The notes under the pieces were generated by a model. That model was not told the origin of the DNA and ran no database searches. It saw nothing but the letters and a program-made list of their open reading frames with translations. From assembly GCF_000981225.1 (NCBI RefSeq), contig NZ_LAJC01000003.1, positions 62,001 through 126,000 of the forward strand: a stretch of 64,000 bases of DNA, read 5' to 3'. This document shows positions 9,852 through 20,124 of this stretch, in pieces. Source of the stretch: Allosalinactinospora lopnorensis (GTDB lineage Bacteria > Actinomycetota > Actinomycetes > Streptosporangiales > Streptosporangiaceae). Each line of letters starts with the position of its first letter. The stretch's first letter is position 1. The position numbers and the translations under genes were made by a program.

Positions 9852-9865
9852 TCAACGCTTGTTGA
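9852..9865. promoter_or_regulatory. short inverted repeat upstream of the rph-like gene
   Basis: TCAACGCTTGTTGA has perfect 5-bp arms (TCAAC/GTTGA) around 4 bp and sits 24-37 bp upstream of the preferred ATG of the rph-like gene. That position suits a repressor operator. It does not resemble the rifamycin-associated element as I remember it, so the regulator is unknown. Confidence 0.35.
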
Positions 9866-9974
9866 AAATACCCTCGGACGGGCTATCGCGTGCCGGGTCG
9901 GCTGTGATGTCCAAGCGGAACAGAGGAACGGCTCCGAGTCCCCGCGCTGAGCGCCGCACCGCCGACAGGGGTGC

Positions 9975-12007
9975 TCAGGTCCTGCGCAGCAGCCATATCA
10001 GGTAGGGCGCACCGATCAGGGCGGTCACCACGCCGACCGGGATCTCCACCGGAGCGAGCAGGGACCGGCCCAGGCGTCCGCGCTCACGACGAGCACCGCA
10101 CCGAGCAGCGCGGCCATGGGAACGAGACGCGCCGTTGCGCCGCCCACGATGCGGCGCGCCAGGTGCGGGGCGACCAGACCGACGAACCCGACGGTGCCGA
10201 CGGCGGCGGCCGTGCCGGAGGCGAGTACAGCGGAGCACCCCAGTACCAGCACCCGGGCACGGCCGAGGGAGAGGCCGAGCGCGCGGGGAAGGTCGTCGCC
10301 GAAGGCGAGCAGGTCCACCGACCGGGAGAGGCACACAAGGAGCACGGCGGCAGCGGCAGGGGCGGCCAGCCACCCCAGCGCGGTGAAATCGCGGGCGTAG
10401 GTGCTGCCGGAAAGCCAGGTCAGCGCGGCTGAGAGGTTCATCTGCGCGCCGACCACCAGCATGTGCACCAGCGCCTGCGCCGTGTAGCCGCAGCCCAGGC
10501 CGACGAGGACCACCCGCGTGGGATCGAGGCCGGTGCGCCCGTGCGCGATCAGCATGACCAGACCGAGCGTGGCCATCCCGCCGACGGCCGCGGCAAGCGG
10601 AAGCACCGCGGCGGGCGCGGCGGGCGCGGTCAGGATGACGAGCACGGCGCCGACAGCGGCACCCTGGGTTACGCCGATCAGGTTGGGTTCGGCGATCGGA
10701 TTGCGCACGACCGACTGCACGGCGGCCCCCGCCACCGCGAGGCAGGCACCCGCGAGCGCGGCGACGAGGATCCGCGGCAGACGGTAGGCCACAACGGCGT
10801 GGCTGGCGCCGTCGCCGAAGCCGAGGAGCACGGCGCTCAACTGCTGCCAGCCGACCGCGACGTCCCCGACGCGCAGGCCGACCGCCATCGCCGCCGCCAG
10901 CGCGGCCACGCAGGCCGCCAGGGCGAGCAGGTAGCTGTCCGCGCCGCGCGGGCGCGCCGTGGCGACCGCCGCTCCGACGTCGGCGTCGCCCGTGGTGATT
11001 CTGGAGGCCAGGAACACGAACACCGGTCCGCCGAGCAGCGCGGTGACCACCCCGACGGGGAGTTCACCGTGCCCGGCCGATGGGGGCAGCAGGAGCTGGG
11101 CGCCGGTGTCGGCGGCCACCACGAGCGCGGCGGCGACCAGCGCGGCCAGCGGCAGGCGCGCCGCGTGCGCGTTGACCCCCAGCATCCGCACCACGACCGG
11201 CGCGATGAGCCCGACGAAGGCGACCGGACCGGTCACGGTCACAGCGGCCGCGGCGAGCAGCACGGCGAGCACGAGCACGGCCGGCCGCACGCGGCCGACC
11301 CGCACCCCCATCGCCTCCGCGGTCTCGTCGCCGAGCGCGATCAGGTCGAGCTGCCGGGCGAACAGCAGCGCCACCAGGAACAGGCAGCCGACGAAGACAC
11401 CGGCCGCCAGCGGGCGTTCCAGCCCGGTCTGCAGCAGCGACCCCTTGCCCCACACGTACATTCCCCGCGTGGAGTTCTCGTCCAGGATCTGCAGGAACTC
11501 CGCCCCGGCCGTACCGGCGAGCATGACCGTGGCCCCCGCGAGCAGCACGCGCCCCGGGGTCAGCACGCCGCCGACCGTGAGGAGGTACACCACGAGCATC
11601 GCGAGCAGCCCGCCGAGGAAGGCCACTCCCCCGCCCGTGAGCAGGCCGACGTTGAGGCCCGTGAACGCCACCGCGACCACCGCGAAATAGGCCCCCGCGT
11701 TGACGCCGAGGGTGTCGGGCGAGGCGAGCGGGTTGCGGGTCACCCCTTGGAGCAGGGTGCCGGACACGCCGAGCGCGATCCCCGTGACGAGTCCGGCGAG
11801 CGTGCGCGGCAGGCGGCTGCCCAGCAGTACGGCCTCGGCGTGCGGGTCCGCCCGGCCGGCGAGGAGGCCCGCGAACTCGGCGACGCCGACTCCGGAGGCG
11901 CCGAGCCCGATGTGCACGACGACGACACCGAGCAGCGCGCACGAGACTGCGCCGCCCACCAGCGTCGCTGGCGGACGGCGCAGGGAGCGGCCTTCGGCCT
12001 TGAGCAT
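9975..12007 (-). CDS. FecCD-family siderophore ABC permease, tandem-fused (FhuB-like), frameshifted near the end
   Basis: A double-length permease with two homologous FecCD halves. The first half has LLQGVTRNPLASPDTLGVN and the second has VQSVVRNPIAEPNLIGVTQ, each within about ten hydrophobic segments. It would form the whole membrane channel for a ferric siderophore by itself. The frame as given breaks near 10068: after SADAWA it terminates 11-12 residues later, whereas the next frame continues RSLLAPVEIPVGVVTALIG and the last helix, ending LLRRT. Adding one base (a C in GGGCCGG) gives a normal 677-residue protein. It starts 4 bp after the binding-protein gene and is last in the importer operon. 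Confidence 0.9.
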
Positions 12008-12011
12008 CCCG

Positions 12012-12998
12012 CTAGGCCTCGAATGCCTTGGCGGTCTCCTCCAGCAGCTGCATCGACGAAAGCGGTCCGCCGAACAGCCAGGTGCCGGGGTCGAGTCCGG
12101 CGACGCGGTCGTCCGCCACGAACGACAGGTCCTGCCACACGGAGTTGTCCCGCAGCTCCCCGGTGAACGGGTTGTCCTCCTCGGCGGCCACGTACAGGAA
12201 GACGGCGTCCTCCTCGACCCGGGTCAGGCCTTCGACGCCAACGGTCGTCATGCCCCATTCGTCCGGTTCGCCGTCCCAGCCGTTGTCCAGCCCGACCGAT
12301 TCGAGGAGCGCTGCGGCGGCCGCGTCGCCGGTGAACATCCGGATGCTCGGCGCGCCCTCCTCGGAGAAGCCCTGCGCCAGCGCGAACGTCTCGCCCGATC
12401 TGCCCGCCTCGTCCAGCCGCTCCTCGACCTCCGCCGTCTTCTCGTCGAGGTCGGCGAGGACCTGTTCGGCCTCGTCCTCCTTCCCGACGGCCTTGCCCAG
12501 CTCGGCGAAGTTCGTCCGCATGGTGTCCAGCTGCGGTTCGTCGGTCGGCTGGAAGGACACTACGGGCGCGATCTCCTCCAGTTGGTCGAAGTTCTCCTTG
12601 AGGCGGTCCTCGTCGGAGACGATCAGGTCGGGCTCCAGCGCCCTGATCTTCTCGATGCTCGGCTCCTGGCGCGTGCCGACGTCCTCGACACCGCCGGGAA
12701 GCTCGGTGCCCTCCGCCGAGACCCAGGTCCGGTACCCCTCGCTGTCAGCGACGCCGACCGGCTCGACACCGAGCGCGAGCAGCTCTTCGGTGTAGGCGTA
12801 CTCCAGCGAGACGACCCTGGCCGCCGGTTCGGGCAGCCCGACGGGACCGCGAGCGGTCTCGACGCTGATCTCACCGGTACCGTTGCCGTTGCCGTCGCCG
12901 CCCGGGTCGCTCACGGTTCCGGAGCCGCACCCGGCCGCGGCGAGCGTCAGTACGGCGGCGGAGCCTCCGGTCGCCAGCATGCGTATGAGCCTGTTCAT
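12012..12998 (-). CDS. iron-siderophore ABC transporter substrate-binding lipoprotein
   Basis: A 328-residue FecB/FepB-type protein. The N-terminus is a lipoprotein signal peptide with lipobox LAAAGC, placing it on the outer face of the membrane. The mature part contains RVVSLEYAYTEELLALGVEPVG, IRALEPDLIVS and DEPQLDTMRTNF, matching periplasmic-binding-protein class III (two lobes linked by a long helix). An acidic, Gly/Asn-rich linker follows the lipobox. It lies between the ATPase and permease genes; together the three form a complete importer, likely for ferrioxamine made by the nearby des operon, though the ligand is inferred from co-regulation only. Confidence 0.93.
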   Translation of the reverse strand: MNRLIRMLATGGSAAVLTLAAAGCGSGTVSDPGGDGNGNGTGEISVETARGPVGLPEPAARVVSLEYAYTEELLALGVEPVGVADSEGYRTWVSAEGTELPGGVEDVGTRQEPSIEKIRALEPDLIVSDEDRLKENFDQLEEIAPVVSFQPTDEPQLDTMRTNFAELGKAVGKEDEAEQVLADLDEKTAEVEERLDEAGRSGETFALAQGFSEEGAPSIRMFTGDAAAAALLESVGLDNGWDGEPDEWGMTTVGVEGLTRVEEDAVFLYVAAEEDNPFTGELRDNSVWQDLSFVADDRVAGLDPGTWLFGGPLSSMQLLEETAKAFEA

Positions 12999-13046
12999 GG
13001 GAAGCCACCTTGTGTGTCGGGGATTTCGGGGCGCTCTCGTGGAGTC

Positions 13047-13853
13047 TCAGAGCGCGGCCGTGTCGGGCCGGATGGGAAAGCACGCGAGATGGCCGGAGTC
13101 CGGGTCGCGGACCACACTGACCCGGATCCCGAACGCCTGGGCGATGGAGTCCGGGGTAAGCGCCTCGGACGGGGATCCCGTCCGTACCACCGCCCCGTCG
13201 GCGATGACGGCGACCGTGTCGGCGTAGGAGGCGGCCTGCATCAGGTCGTGCAGTACGACCCCGCACGCGATGCCGTGATCGTGCGCGAGCGTGCGCACCA
13301 CGTCCAGGACCTCGAACTGGTGCCGCAGGTCCAGGTAGGTCGTCGGCTCGTCGAGCAGCAGGATGTTGGCCCGCTGGGCGAGCACGGTGGCGAGCCAGGC
13401 GCGCTGGCGTTCACCGCCGGAGAGCTCGTCGAGGCGCTGGTGCGCGAGCGGCTCGGCGTCGGTCACGGCGAGCGCCCACTCGATCGATTCGGCGTCGTCG
13501 GCCGTGTGGCGGGCGAACGCCCCGCGGTGGGCGTAGCGGCCGTGGCGCACCAGTTCCCGCACGGTGACCCCCGCCGGCACCTGTGCCGTCTGCGGGAGGA
13601 ACGCCAGCCGCTGGGAGAGAGCGCGCCGTGACAGCGAGCCGAGCGGGACGCCTTCGACCCCTACGCCGCCGCCGAGCGGCGGCAGGAGCCCCGCCATGGT
13701 GCGCAGCAGGGTCGATTTCCCGCAGCCGTTCGGCCCCACGAGAACGGTCACCTCGCCCGCGCGCAGCGCGAGGTCGACGCCGGAGAGTATCCGCTGTTTC
13801 GCGTGGCCCGCATCGAGCCCTTCCGCCAGGAGCCGGACCTCACCTCGTCTCAC
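13047..13853 (-). CDS. siderophore ABC transporter ATP-binding protein (FepC/FhuC-like)
   Basis: A 268-residue ABC ATPase. Walker A GPNGCGKST, Q-loop FLPQTAQVP, signature LSGGERQR, Walker B LLLDEPT, and the downstream H-loop VVLHDL are all present, so it should be active. The GTG at 13853 is chosen because GAGAGG lies about 8 bp upstream; a longer open frame to 14060 would run through the iron box. First gene of the importer operon, followed after 48 bp by the binding lipoprotein. Confidence 0.93.
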   Translation of the reverse strand: MRRGEVRLLAEGLDAGHAKQRILSGVDLALRAGEVTVLVGPNGCGKSTLLRTMAGLLPPLGGGVGVEGVPLGSLSRRALSQRLAFLPQTAQVPAGVTVRELVRHGRYAHRGAFARHTADDAESIEWALAVTDAEPLAHQRLDELSGGERQRAWLATVLAQRANILLLDEPTTYLDLRHQFEVLDVVRTLAHDHGIACGVVLHDLMQAASYADTVAVIADGAVVRTGSPSEALTPDSIAQAFGIRVSVVRDPDSGHLACFPIRPDTAAL

Positions 13854-13893
13854 AGGGCACCTCTCACGTCGATCACGGGAGCACCCTACCGAA

Positions 13894-13912
13894 TTAGGTA
13901 AACCAAACCTAA
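13894..13912. promoter_or_regulatory. iron box upstream of the siderophore importer operon
   Basis: TTAGGTAAACCAAACCTAA matches 15 of 19 positions of the DmdR/IdeR consensus, with perfect outer arms TTAGGT and ACCTAA. It lies about 40 bp upstream of the ATPase start, so import and siderophore synthesis should be repressed together when iron is plentiful. Confidence 0.87.
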
Positions 13913-14058
13913 GCGGGGTGGGTGTTTTCGCTGCACCGCGGCCTGGACGCGCACGGAGACCGGCTCGGCCGCGGAGCCCGCGCGCCGACGTTTGAGCACA
14001 CAGGCCTGGGTCAGCCGGAGAAGGGAGAAGACTCCGCCGACCGAGAAGGGGGCCGGCC

Positions 14059-15216
14059 ATGGCCGAGTCAACGACGTCCGCCTCGCTGCGCGTATTCGCC
14101 TCGCCGAGCCGCTACGTCCAGGGGCGCGGCGCACTGGCCGACCTGGGGCACCGGGTCGCGCCGCTCGGTTCCCGGCCGCTGGTCCTCACCGACGACATCG
14201 TCCGCGAGCTGGCCGAACCCACCCTCGAAGCCTCGTTCAAGGACGCCGATCTCCCACTGTCCTTCGAACGCTTCACCGGGACACCGAGCAGGAACGAGAT
14301 CCGGCGCGTCGCGGAGGTGATCACCAAGCAGGGGCACGACGTCGTCATCGGCATGGGCGGCGGCGCGGCCATCGACACGGCCAAGGCGGCGGGCGACGAC
14401 GCCGGCGCCGCCTGGGTAAGCGCCGCCACCGTGGCCTCGACCGACGCGCCGACCTCCGCGCTCTCGGTGATCTACACCGAGTCGGGCGCCTTCGAGAGCT
14501 ACCGCTTCTACGACCGCAACCCCGCCCTGGTCGTGGTCGACACCCAGATGGTGGCCGACGCCCCTGTCCGGTTCCTCTCCGCGGGAGTGGGCGACGCGCT
14601 GGCCACCTGGATCGAGGCCCGTGCCGTGCGCGAGGCCGACCGGCCGACCATGGTGGGCGGGCGGCCCACACGCGCGGGCACTGCGCTGGCCCGGCTGTCC
14701 TGGGACATCCTGTGGGAGTCGGCGCTGCCGGCGCTGCGGGCCGTGCAGGAGAACCTCGTGACCCCGGACGTGGAGGCGGTCGTGGAGGCCAACACGCTGC
14801 TCTCGGGGCTGGGTTTCGAATCCGGAGGGCTGGCGGCCGCGCACGCGATCCACGACGGCCTCACCGCCGTCGACGAGACCCACCACCTCGCCCACGGCGA
14901 GAAGGTCAACATCGGCTCGCTCACCCAACTGGTCCTCGAAGACGCGCCCACGGACGAGATCGAGGAGTTCGCCGAGTTCACCGCGCGCGTCGGGCTGCCG
15001 ACCACGCTCACTGAAGCCGGGCTCGCCGACGCCGGCGACGCGGTCCTGGGCACGGTCGTGGAGGCCGCCATGGCGTCCCAGGAGACGATCCACAACCTGC
15101 CCTTCACCCCCTCGCGGCGCGACGTGCGCGACGCGCTGCGCGCGGTGGAGGCCATCGGCCGGCAGGGCCGGATCCGCGCCGGACTCGGCGCTCCCCAGCC
15201 GCCCGAGCGGCACTGA
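14059..15216 (+). CDS. iron-containing / glycerol dehydrogenase-family oxidoreductase (GldA-like)
   Basis: A 385-residue group III metal-dependent alcohol dehydrogenase. It has the NAD-binding [13 protein letters not shown], the [15 protein letters not shown] segment typical of glycerol dehydrogenases, and metal ligands in GVGDALATW (Asp), AHAIHDGL (His) and HLAHGEKV (His). The family oxidises glycerol to dihydroxyacetone with NAD+. The ATG at 14059 follows a GA-rich stretch (GAAGGGGG) acting as ribosome site. It diverges from the importer operon. Substrate is inferred from family; related glycerol-1-phosphate dehydrogenases remain possible. Confidence 0.88.
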   Translation: MAESTTSASLRVFASPSRYVQGRGALADLGHRVAPLGSRPLVLTDDIVRELAEPTLEASFKDADLPLSFERFTGTPSRNEIRRVAEVITKQGHDVVIGMGGGAAIDTAKAAGDDAGAAWVSAATVASTDAPTSALSVIYTESGAFESYRFYDRNPALVVVDTQMVADAPVRFLSAGVGDALATWIEARAVREADRPTMVGGRPTRAGTALARLSWDILWESALPALRAVQENLVTPDVEAVVEANTLLSGLGFESGGLAAAHAIHDGLTAVDETHHLAHGEKVNIGSLTQLVLEDAPTDEIEEFAEFTARVGLPTTLTEAGLADAGDAVLGTVVEAAMASQETIHNLPFTPSRRDVRDALRAVEAIGRQGRIRAGLGAPQPPERH

Positions 15217-15347
15217 GGGGCGAAGGCGGTGCCGGAAGCCGGCGGCGCGCGCCCCGCGGTTCTTCGCACCGGACGGTGCGCCCGCCTACTCGGAGGGCCA
15301 CGATGGTCGGCGACCCCGAAACCGAACCGGGAAGGAGGACGGACGGT

Positions 15348-15710
15348 ATGCAACTGCCCCGCCTGCTGGGAGCCGCGACGATCGCCTTCAGCACCGCCTT
15401 CATCGTCCGCCCACGCCTGATAGCCGGCCCCAGCGGGCACACCGGGCCCGACGGGCGCGTCCCCCGCGACACCAGGCTGCTCATGAACGCCATCGGAGTG
15501 CGCGACATCGCGATCGGCGCGGCGATGATGTGCGCCCCCAACGGCCCGGCACTGCGGGCCGCCGTCGCCGCCCGCGTGGCCTCCGACCTCGGCGACGCGC
15601 TCGTCTTCGGCTTCGGCCTGCCCGAACGCGCCCAGCGCCTCAAGATCGCCGCCGCGGCCGCCTCCTGGGCGGCGGTGTGCGCCTACAGCGTCCGGCACAT
15701 CCAGGACTGA
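15348..15710 (+). CDS. small membrane protein of unknown function
   Basis: A 120-residue protein with three or four hydrophobic stretches: [33 protein letters not shown], and [27 protein letters not shown] lies directly upstream of the ATG at 15348, which decides this start over an in-frame ATG at 15276. It resembles small actinobacterial integral membrane proteins annotated only as hypothetical (a DUF4267-like fold is possible). It lies alone between two oxidoreductase genes. Confidence 0.7.
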   Translation: MQLPRLLGAATIAFSTAFIVRPRLIAGPSGHTGPDGRVPRDTRLLMNAIGVRDIAIGAAMMCAPNGPALRAAVAARVASDLGDALVFGFGLPERAQRLKIAAAAASWAAVCAYSVRHIQD

Positions 15711-15817
15711 TTCCGGGAGCGCCCCGGCCGCGTGCTCCCCTCATGCGCGGGGACCGCGGCCGCGCGGTCCGTAGAGTGGCGGTCAGGCGCCAGCATCGAC
15801 GAAGGGAAGGGAACAGC

Positions 15818-16810
15818 ATGCGCAAGCGCACGCTCGGCAGCCAGGGCCTGACCGTCTCCGAGCAGGGCCTGGGGTGCATGGGGATGTCGTTCTCCTACGC
15901 CGGCCGCGACGACGCGGAGTCGGTGCGGACCCTGGAACGGGCACTGGAGCTGGGGATCGACTTCTTCGACACCGCCGACATGTACGGGCCGTGGACCAAT
16001 GAGGAACTGGTCGGCCCGGTGCTGCGCAGACACCGGGACCAGGTGGTCATCGCCACCAAGTTCGGCAACGAGGTCACCCCGGAGGGCAAGCTCATCGGCC
16101 AGGTGAACGGCCGCCCGGAGTACCTGCGCCAGGCGCTGGAGGGGTCGCTGCGCCGGCTGGGCGTCGACCACGTCGACCTGTACTACCAGCACCGCGTCGA
16201 CCCCGACGTGCCCATCGAGGAGACCTGGGGCGCCCTCGCCGAGCTCGTCGACGCGGGGAAGGTGCGCCACCTGGGGATCTCCGAGGCGGCCCCGCAGACC
16301 ATCCGCCGCGCCCACGCCGTGCACCCGATCACGGCGCTGCAGAGCGAGTACTCGCTGTTCACGCGCGATGTCGAGGAGGACGGCGTGCTCGCGACCGTGC
16401 GGGAGCTGGGCATCGGGTTCGTCGCCTACAGCCCCCTGGGCCGCGGTTTCCTCACCGGCGCGATCCGCGGCCCCCAGGACCTGGCCGAGGACGACCGCCG
16501 CCGCAACCTGCCCCGTTTCCAGCAGGAGAACTTCGACGCCAACCTCGCCCTGGTCGAACGGGTGCGCTCCCTCGCCGGGGCCAGGGGTGTCGCTCCGGGC
16601 CAGCTCGCCCTGGCCTGGGTCCTCGCCCAAGGCGACGGCATCGTGCCGATTCCGGGAACCAAACGCCGCACCTACCTGGGGGAGAACGTCGCCGCCTCCG
16701 ACATGGCGCTCACCCCCACGGAGCTGGACGAGCTGAGCCGGGCGGCGCCACGCGGCGCCGCGGCGGGCGAGCGCTACCCCGCCGACGGCATGCGCCGCGT
16801 GGGTCTGTGA
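15818..16810 (+). CDS. aldo/keto reductase
   Basis: A 330-residue NADPH-dependent oxidoreductase with a TIM-barrel fold. The catalytic tetrad can be placed at Asp51 and Tyr56 (FFDTADMYG), Lys81 (ATKFGN) and His125 (YYQHRVD). The C-terminal cofactor segment [17 protein letters not shown] is intact. GAAGGGAAGGGAA upstream of the ATG at 15818 supports the start over longer open frames. It resembles the AKR13-like family from Streptomyces and plants; the substrate is unknown. It converges on the PIG-L gene across a hairpin. Confidence 0.93.
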   Translation: MRKRTLGSQGLTVSEQGLGCMGMSFSYAGRDDAESVRTLERALELGIDFFDTADMYGPWTNEELVGPVLRRHRDQVVIATKFGNEVTPEGKLIGQVNGRPEYLRQALEGSLRRLGVDHVDLYYQHRVDPDVPIEETWGALAELVDAGKVRHLGISEAAPQTIRRAHAVHPITALQSEYSLFTRDVEEDGVLATVRELGIGFVAYSPLGRGFLTGAIRGPQDLAEDDRRRNLPRFQQENFDANLALVERVRSLAGARGVAPGQLALAWVLAQGDGIVPIPGTKRRTYLGENVAASDMALTPTELDELSRAAPRGAAAGERYPADGMRRVGL

Positions 16811-16832
16811 GCGCCCCGCCGTGGAGGTACCG

Positions 16833-16864
16833 GCCCGCACACCCCGTCGCACCGCTGTGCGGGC
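16833..16864. terminator. bidirectional terminator hairpin
   Basis: A perfect 9-bp stem GCCCGCACA/TGTGCGGGC encloses a 14-nt loop, between the stop codons of two convergent genes. There is no clear U-tract, which is common for actinomycete terminators. Confidence 0.65.
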
Positions 16865-16886
16865 GGGCGTGTTCCGGGGCCGGTCC

Positions 16887-17618
16887 TCAGCGGGAGAACA
16901 GTTCGAAGGCGAGCGCGGGGCGGTCGCCGAAACGGGGCGCGGCGCTGCCGGTGATCTGCTTCATGATGTCACGGCAGTAGCTCTCCGGATCGGTGTCGGT
17001 GAGCCCCTCGATATAGGTGCGGTGCTCCAGCAGGGAGCGCACCCCTCGTTCGAGTCCCCCGGTCACGTCGACGGCGTGGGTCGGCTGCGGCGAGGCGGCG
17101 ACCGCCACCCAGCGCACCCCGTCCCACGGCACCAGGCCCTCGTCGGCCAGCTCGGGGAAGATCCAGCGGTTGCCCGCGTCGGCGGCCGCGTCCAGCGCCG
17201 CCCGCCCCACCGCCCGGTGGTCCGGGGTGTTCCACGCGCCCCTGCCCCAGGTGTCGTGGTGGTTGATGGTCACCACCAGCTCGGGGCGGTGGCCGCGGAT
17301 CGCCGCTGTGAGATCGCGGCGCAGCGCGGGACCGTACTCGATCACCCCGTCATGGTGGCCGAGGAACTCCACCGCCGAGACGCCGACCACCTCCGCGCCG
17401 GCCCGCTGCTCCCGCTCGCGGATCTCGGCCGACTCCTCCGGCGGCACCCCCTCGATTCCGGCCTCTCCCCGCGTGGCGAGCAGGTAGGCGACCTCACGGC
17501 CGCCGTCGACCCAGGTGGCGACCGCGGCGGCGGTCCCGTACTCGACATCGTCGGGATGGGCGACGATCGCCAGGGCCCGGCGCCACTCGGTGGGCATCGG
17601 CTCGAGCTGCTCGGTCAA
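16887..17618 (-). CDS. PIG-L family deacetylase
   Basis: About 243 residues. The zinc-binding motif AHPDDVEYG lies near the N-terminus and the second metal ligand in NTPDHRAVG, as in N-acetylglucosaminyl-phosphatidylinositol deacetylases, MshB and related enzymes. The TTG at 17618 is preceded by GGGGGA at good spacing; an ATG at 17597 is the alternative. The family removes acetyl groups from GlcNAc-type substrates. Size and motifs do not prove MshB (mycothiol synthesis), so only the family is called. Confidence 0.85.
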   Translation of the reverse strand: MTEQLEPMPTEWRRALAIVAHPDDVEYGTAAAVATWVDGGREVAYLLATRGEAGIEGVPPEESAEIREREQRAGAEVVGVSAVEFLGHHDGVIEYGPALRRDLTAAIRGHRPELVVTINHHDTWGRGAWNTPDHRAVGRAALDAAADAGNRWIFPELADEGLVPWDGVRWVAVAASPQPTHAVDVTGGLERGVRSLLEHRTYIEGLTDTDPESYCRDIMKQITGSAAPRFGDRPALAFELFSR

Positions 17619-17769
17619 CGCGTCCCCCGTGTGATCGGTCGCGTGCGTCGTCTCGCGCCCCTGACGTTCCCCGGCTCCCGGCGGCGAAAACGGCCGGCCC
17701 TCGAAAGGGGGAAACCAGGCTGGGGCCGTCCGGCCGACGCCGCGCGGGTCCAGCGACGGGTGAGTGCCG

Positions 17770-18917
17770 ATGCGATCGAGTGAGCCCGACCCCGCCACGG
17801 CGTGGCCGGCGGTGGCCGACATCGCCGACAGGGTTTCCGGAGGCTCGGCGTCCGCGGAGGAGTTCGCGCGGGCGGCGCTGCAACGCGCCACACGCGAGGA
17901 CGAGCGGTTGCGGGCCTTTCGCGAGGTGTGGCCCGAGCACGCGGTGCGCGTGGCGCGGCAGATCGACGCGGCCGTGGTCCGGGGAGCCACATTCCCGCTG
18001 GCCGGGGTTCCAATCGCGGTCAAGGCGTGGGGCGGCACCACCTCGGCGATCGCCGACCGGCTGATCGCGGCCGGCTGCGTCCCGCTCGGCGCCACCTCCG
18101 TGCCGGGACCGGGCACGGACTACCAGACCTGGGGCAGCACCGAGCGCGGCCCGACCCGCAATCCGTGGTGCCCCGATCGCGTGCCCGGCGGTTCCTCGGC
18201 CGGATCCGCGGCCGCCGTCGCGGCGGGGATCGTTCCGCTGGCCACCGGCGGCGACAGCGCCGGGTCGATCCGCATCCCCGCCGCATGGTGCGGCGTGCTG
18301 GGCATGAAACCCACGAACGCGTGGCTGCCCACCCGGCGCGGCGACGGCCTGGGGGCACTCGGCCCGCTGGCGGCCAACGCCGGCGACCTCGCCACTGTCC
18401 TCGATGTGCTGTTCCCGCGGCAGGAGGGCCGATTCACCCGCGCCCTCAGCACGGAGACGCCCCGATCGGCGGTGTGGTCGCCCACCCTGGCTTCGCCGCA
18501 ACCGATGCCGACATCGCCTACAGCGCCGCGCGGCGGCTGGCCGCCATAGGCCGGGTGGCGCTGCGGCGGGATCCCGAGGTGGAGCTCATCGACCCCGCCC
18601 GGGCATGGATGGCGCTGCGCCGGAGGCGCCCCGACACCGCCGCCGGCGCGGAGCACGCCGAGATCGAGCGGCGGCTGCGCCAGGTGTTCGAACGGGTCGA
18701 GCTGATCCTGACCCCCACCACGCCGTGCGAGCCGCACGGCCACGACGGCCCGGGAGACCGGGTGGGAACGGAACTGACCTGGACGTTCAACCTGACCGGC
18801 CACCCGGCTCTGAGCCTGCCCGCCGGATTCACCGCGTCCGGCCTGCCCGTGGGCCTGCAGGTCGTCGCGAGGCGCCACCACGACCACCTCCTTCCCTCCG
18901 CCGCTGACGCCGGATGA
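17770..18917 (+). CDS. amidase signature family protein, frameshifted
   Basis: Restoring one base gives 382 residues of an amidase. The catalytic Lys lies in PIAVKAWGG, the cis-Ser in PGGSSAGSAAAV, and the nucleophile Ser in GGDSAGSIRIPA, so the triad is complete. Near 18489 the frame passes from SPTLA to GFAATDADIAYSA in the next frame; one missing G in CTGGC explains it. The C-terminal half (LTPTTPCEP, FNLTGHPALSLPAGF) is intact. The family hydrolyses amides in the cytoplasm; the substrate is unknown. The gene is divergent from PIG-L and lies 47 bp before the ADP-ribosylglycohydrolase gene. Confidence 0.82.
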
Positions 18918-18964
18918 GTGCGGCTAGGCTTCTCCACGGCGGCGGCCGATGAGGAGGTGCGAGG

Positions 18965-20107
18965 GTGGAGCTGAGCCGGGCACAGGCCGAGGGATACCGG
19001 TCGCGGGTGCGGGGATGCCTGCTCGGCGGCGCCATCGGCGACGCCCTTGGGGCGCCGGTGGAGTTCGTCGCCCTCTCCAGGATCCGCGCCGAGCACGGCG
19101 AGCGCGGTGTGCGGGGATACTGCGCCGACCACACGGGCGGAGCGCCCCGGTTCGGCCTGGTCACCGACGACACGCAGATGACCCTGTTCACCGTGGAGGG
19201 ACTGGCCCAGGCAGGGATACGCCGGGACCGCGGGCTCGGCTTCAATCCGGTAGGACTGCTGCACAGGAGCTACCTGACCTGGTACGAGACGCAGACACGC
19301 GCGGAGCCGAGCGGCGATCGGGCGGGCTGGCTGCGCCGCGAGCGCTGGCTGTACGCCAGGCGGGCCCCTGGAAACACCTGCCTGAACGCGCTCGCCGCGG
19401 CCGCGGCGCCGACCGGGGAGCGGCAGCGCTACGGCGCCGCGGCGGACAACGGTTCCAAGGGGTGCGGCGGTGTCATGCGCAGCGCTCCCATCGGCCTGCT
19501 GCCGCCGTGGAGGGGTGACCACGGTCCCGCGATCTTCTCTTGGGCCGCCGAGGCCGCCGGTCTCACGCACGGCCACCCGACGGGAAAACTGGCCTCGGGC
19601 GCGCTCGCGCTCCTCGTCCACCGGCTGGTGGCCGGCGACGGGCTGAGCGGGGCGCTCGACGGCGTGATGAGCGAACTCGCCCGCCACGACGGGCACGAGG
19701 AGACAAGCGAGGCCCTTAGCGCCGCCCGCGCGGCCGCGGAGAGCAGCCCGGTGTGCGCGGAGACCGTGGAGCGGCTGGGCGGCGGGTGGATCGCGGAGGA
19801 GGCGCTGGCCATCGCGGTCTACGCGGCGCTGGTCCACGATGGACCCACCCCTGATGCGTTCCTCGACGCGCTGGCGCTCGCCGTGACCCATTCCGGCGAC
19901 AGCGACTCCACGGGCGCCGTCTGCGGAAACATCCTCGGCGCGCTGCACGGGGAGAGCACGCTCCCGCCGGAACTCGCCTTCGAGGTGGAGGGGCGCGGCA
20001 CGATCCTGCAACTCGCCGACGACTTCGTGTGGGAGTTCACCGCCCCGGACCGGTTGCACGGCGAGTACGGCCCGTTCACCCGGTGGACCGACCGCTATCG
20101 CGGTTGA
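18965..20107 (+). CDS. ADP-ribosylglycohydrolase family protein
   Basis: A 380-residue, all-helical ADP-ribosyl-acceptor hydrolase (DraG/ARH family). Visible metal and substrate motifs are GAIGDALGAPVE, the TDDTQMT magnesium ligands, GCGGVMRSAP, and the C-terminal THSGDSDSTGAVCGNILGAL. These enzymes remove ADP-ribose from arginine or other acceptors using two Mg2+. Start is GTG at 18965 with GAGG upstream. All key residues appear present. Its target is unknown; no ADP-ribosyltransferase is seen nearby. Confidence 0.93.
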   Translation: MELSRAQAEGYRSRVRGCLLGGAIGDALGAPVEFVALSRIRAEHGERGVRGYCADHTGGAPRFGLVTDDTQMTLFTVEGLAQAGIRRDRGLGFNPVGLLHRSYLTWYETQTRAEPSGDRAGWLRRERWLYARRAPGNTCLNALAAAAAPTGERQRYGAAADNGSKGCGGVMRSAPIGLLPPWRGDHGPAIFSWAAEAAGLTHGHPTGKLASGALALLVHRLVAGDGLSGALDGVMSELARHDGHEETSEALSAARAAAESSPVCAETVERLGGGWIAEEALAIAVYAALVHDGPTPDAFLDALALAVTHSGDSDSTGAVCGNILGALHGESTLPPELAFEVEGRGTILQLADDFVWEFTAPDRLHGEYGPFTRWTDRYRG

Positions 20108-20124
20108 CGGGAGTCGCGGCCGCC

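Noticed and set aside
9856-9974. Rifamycin-associated element upstream of the rph-like gene
   Set aside because: No 19-bp palindrome of the expected type was seen; only a 14-bp TCAAC/GTTGA repeat at the edge.
10463-12166. Long plus-strand open frame opposite the permease
   Set aside because: Charged low-complexity shadow of the FecCD permease; no family features.
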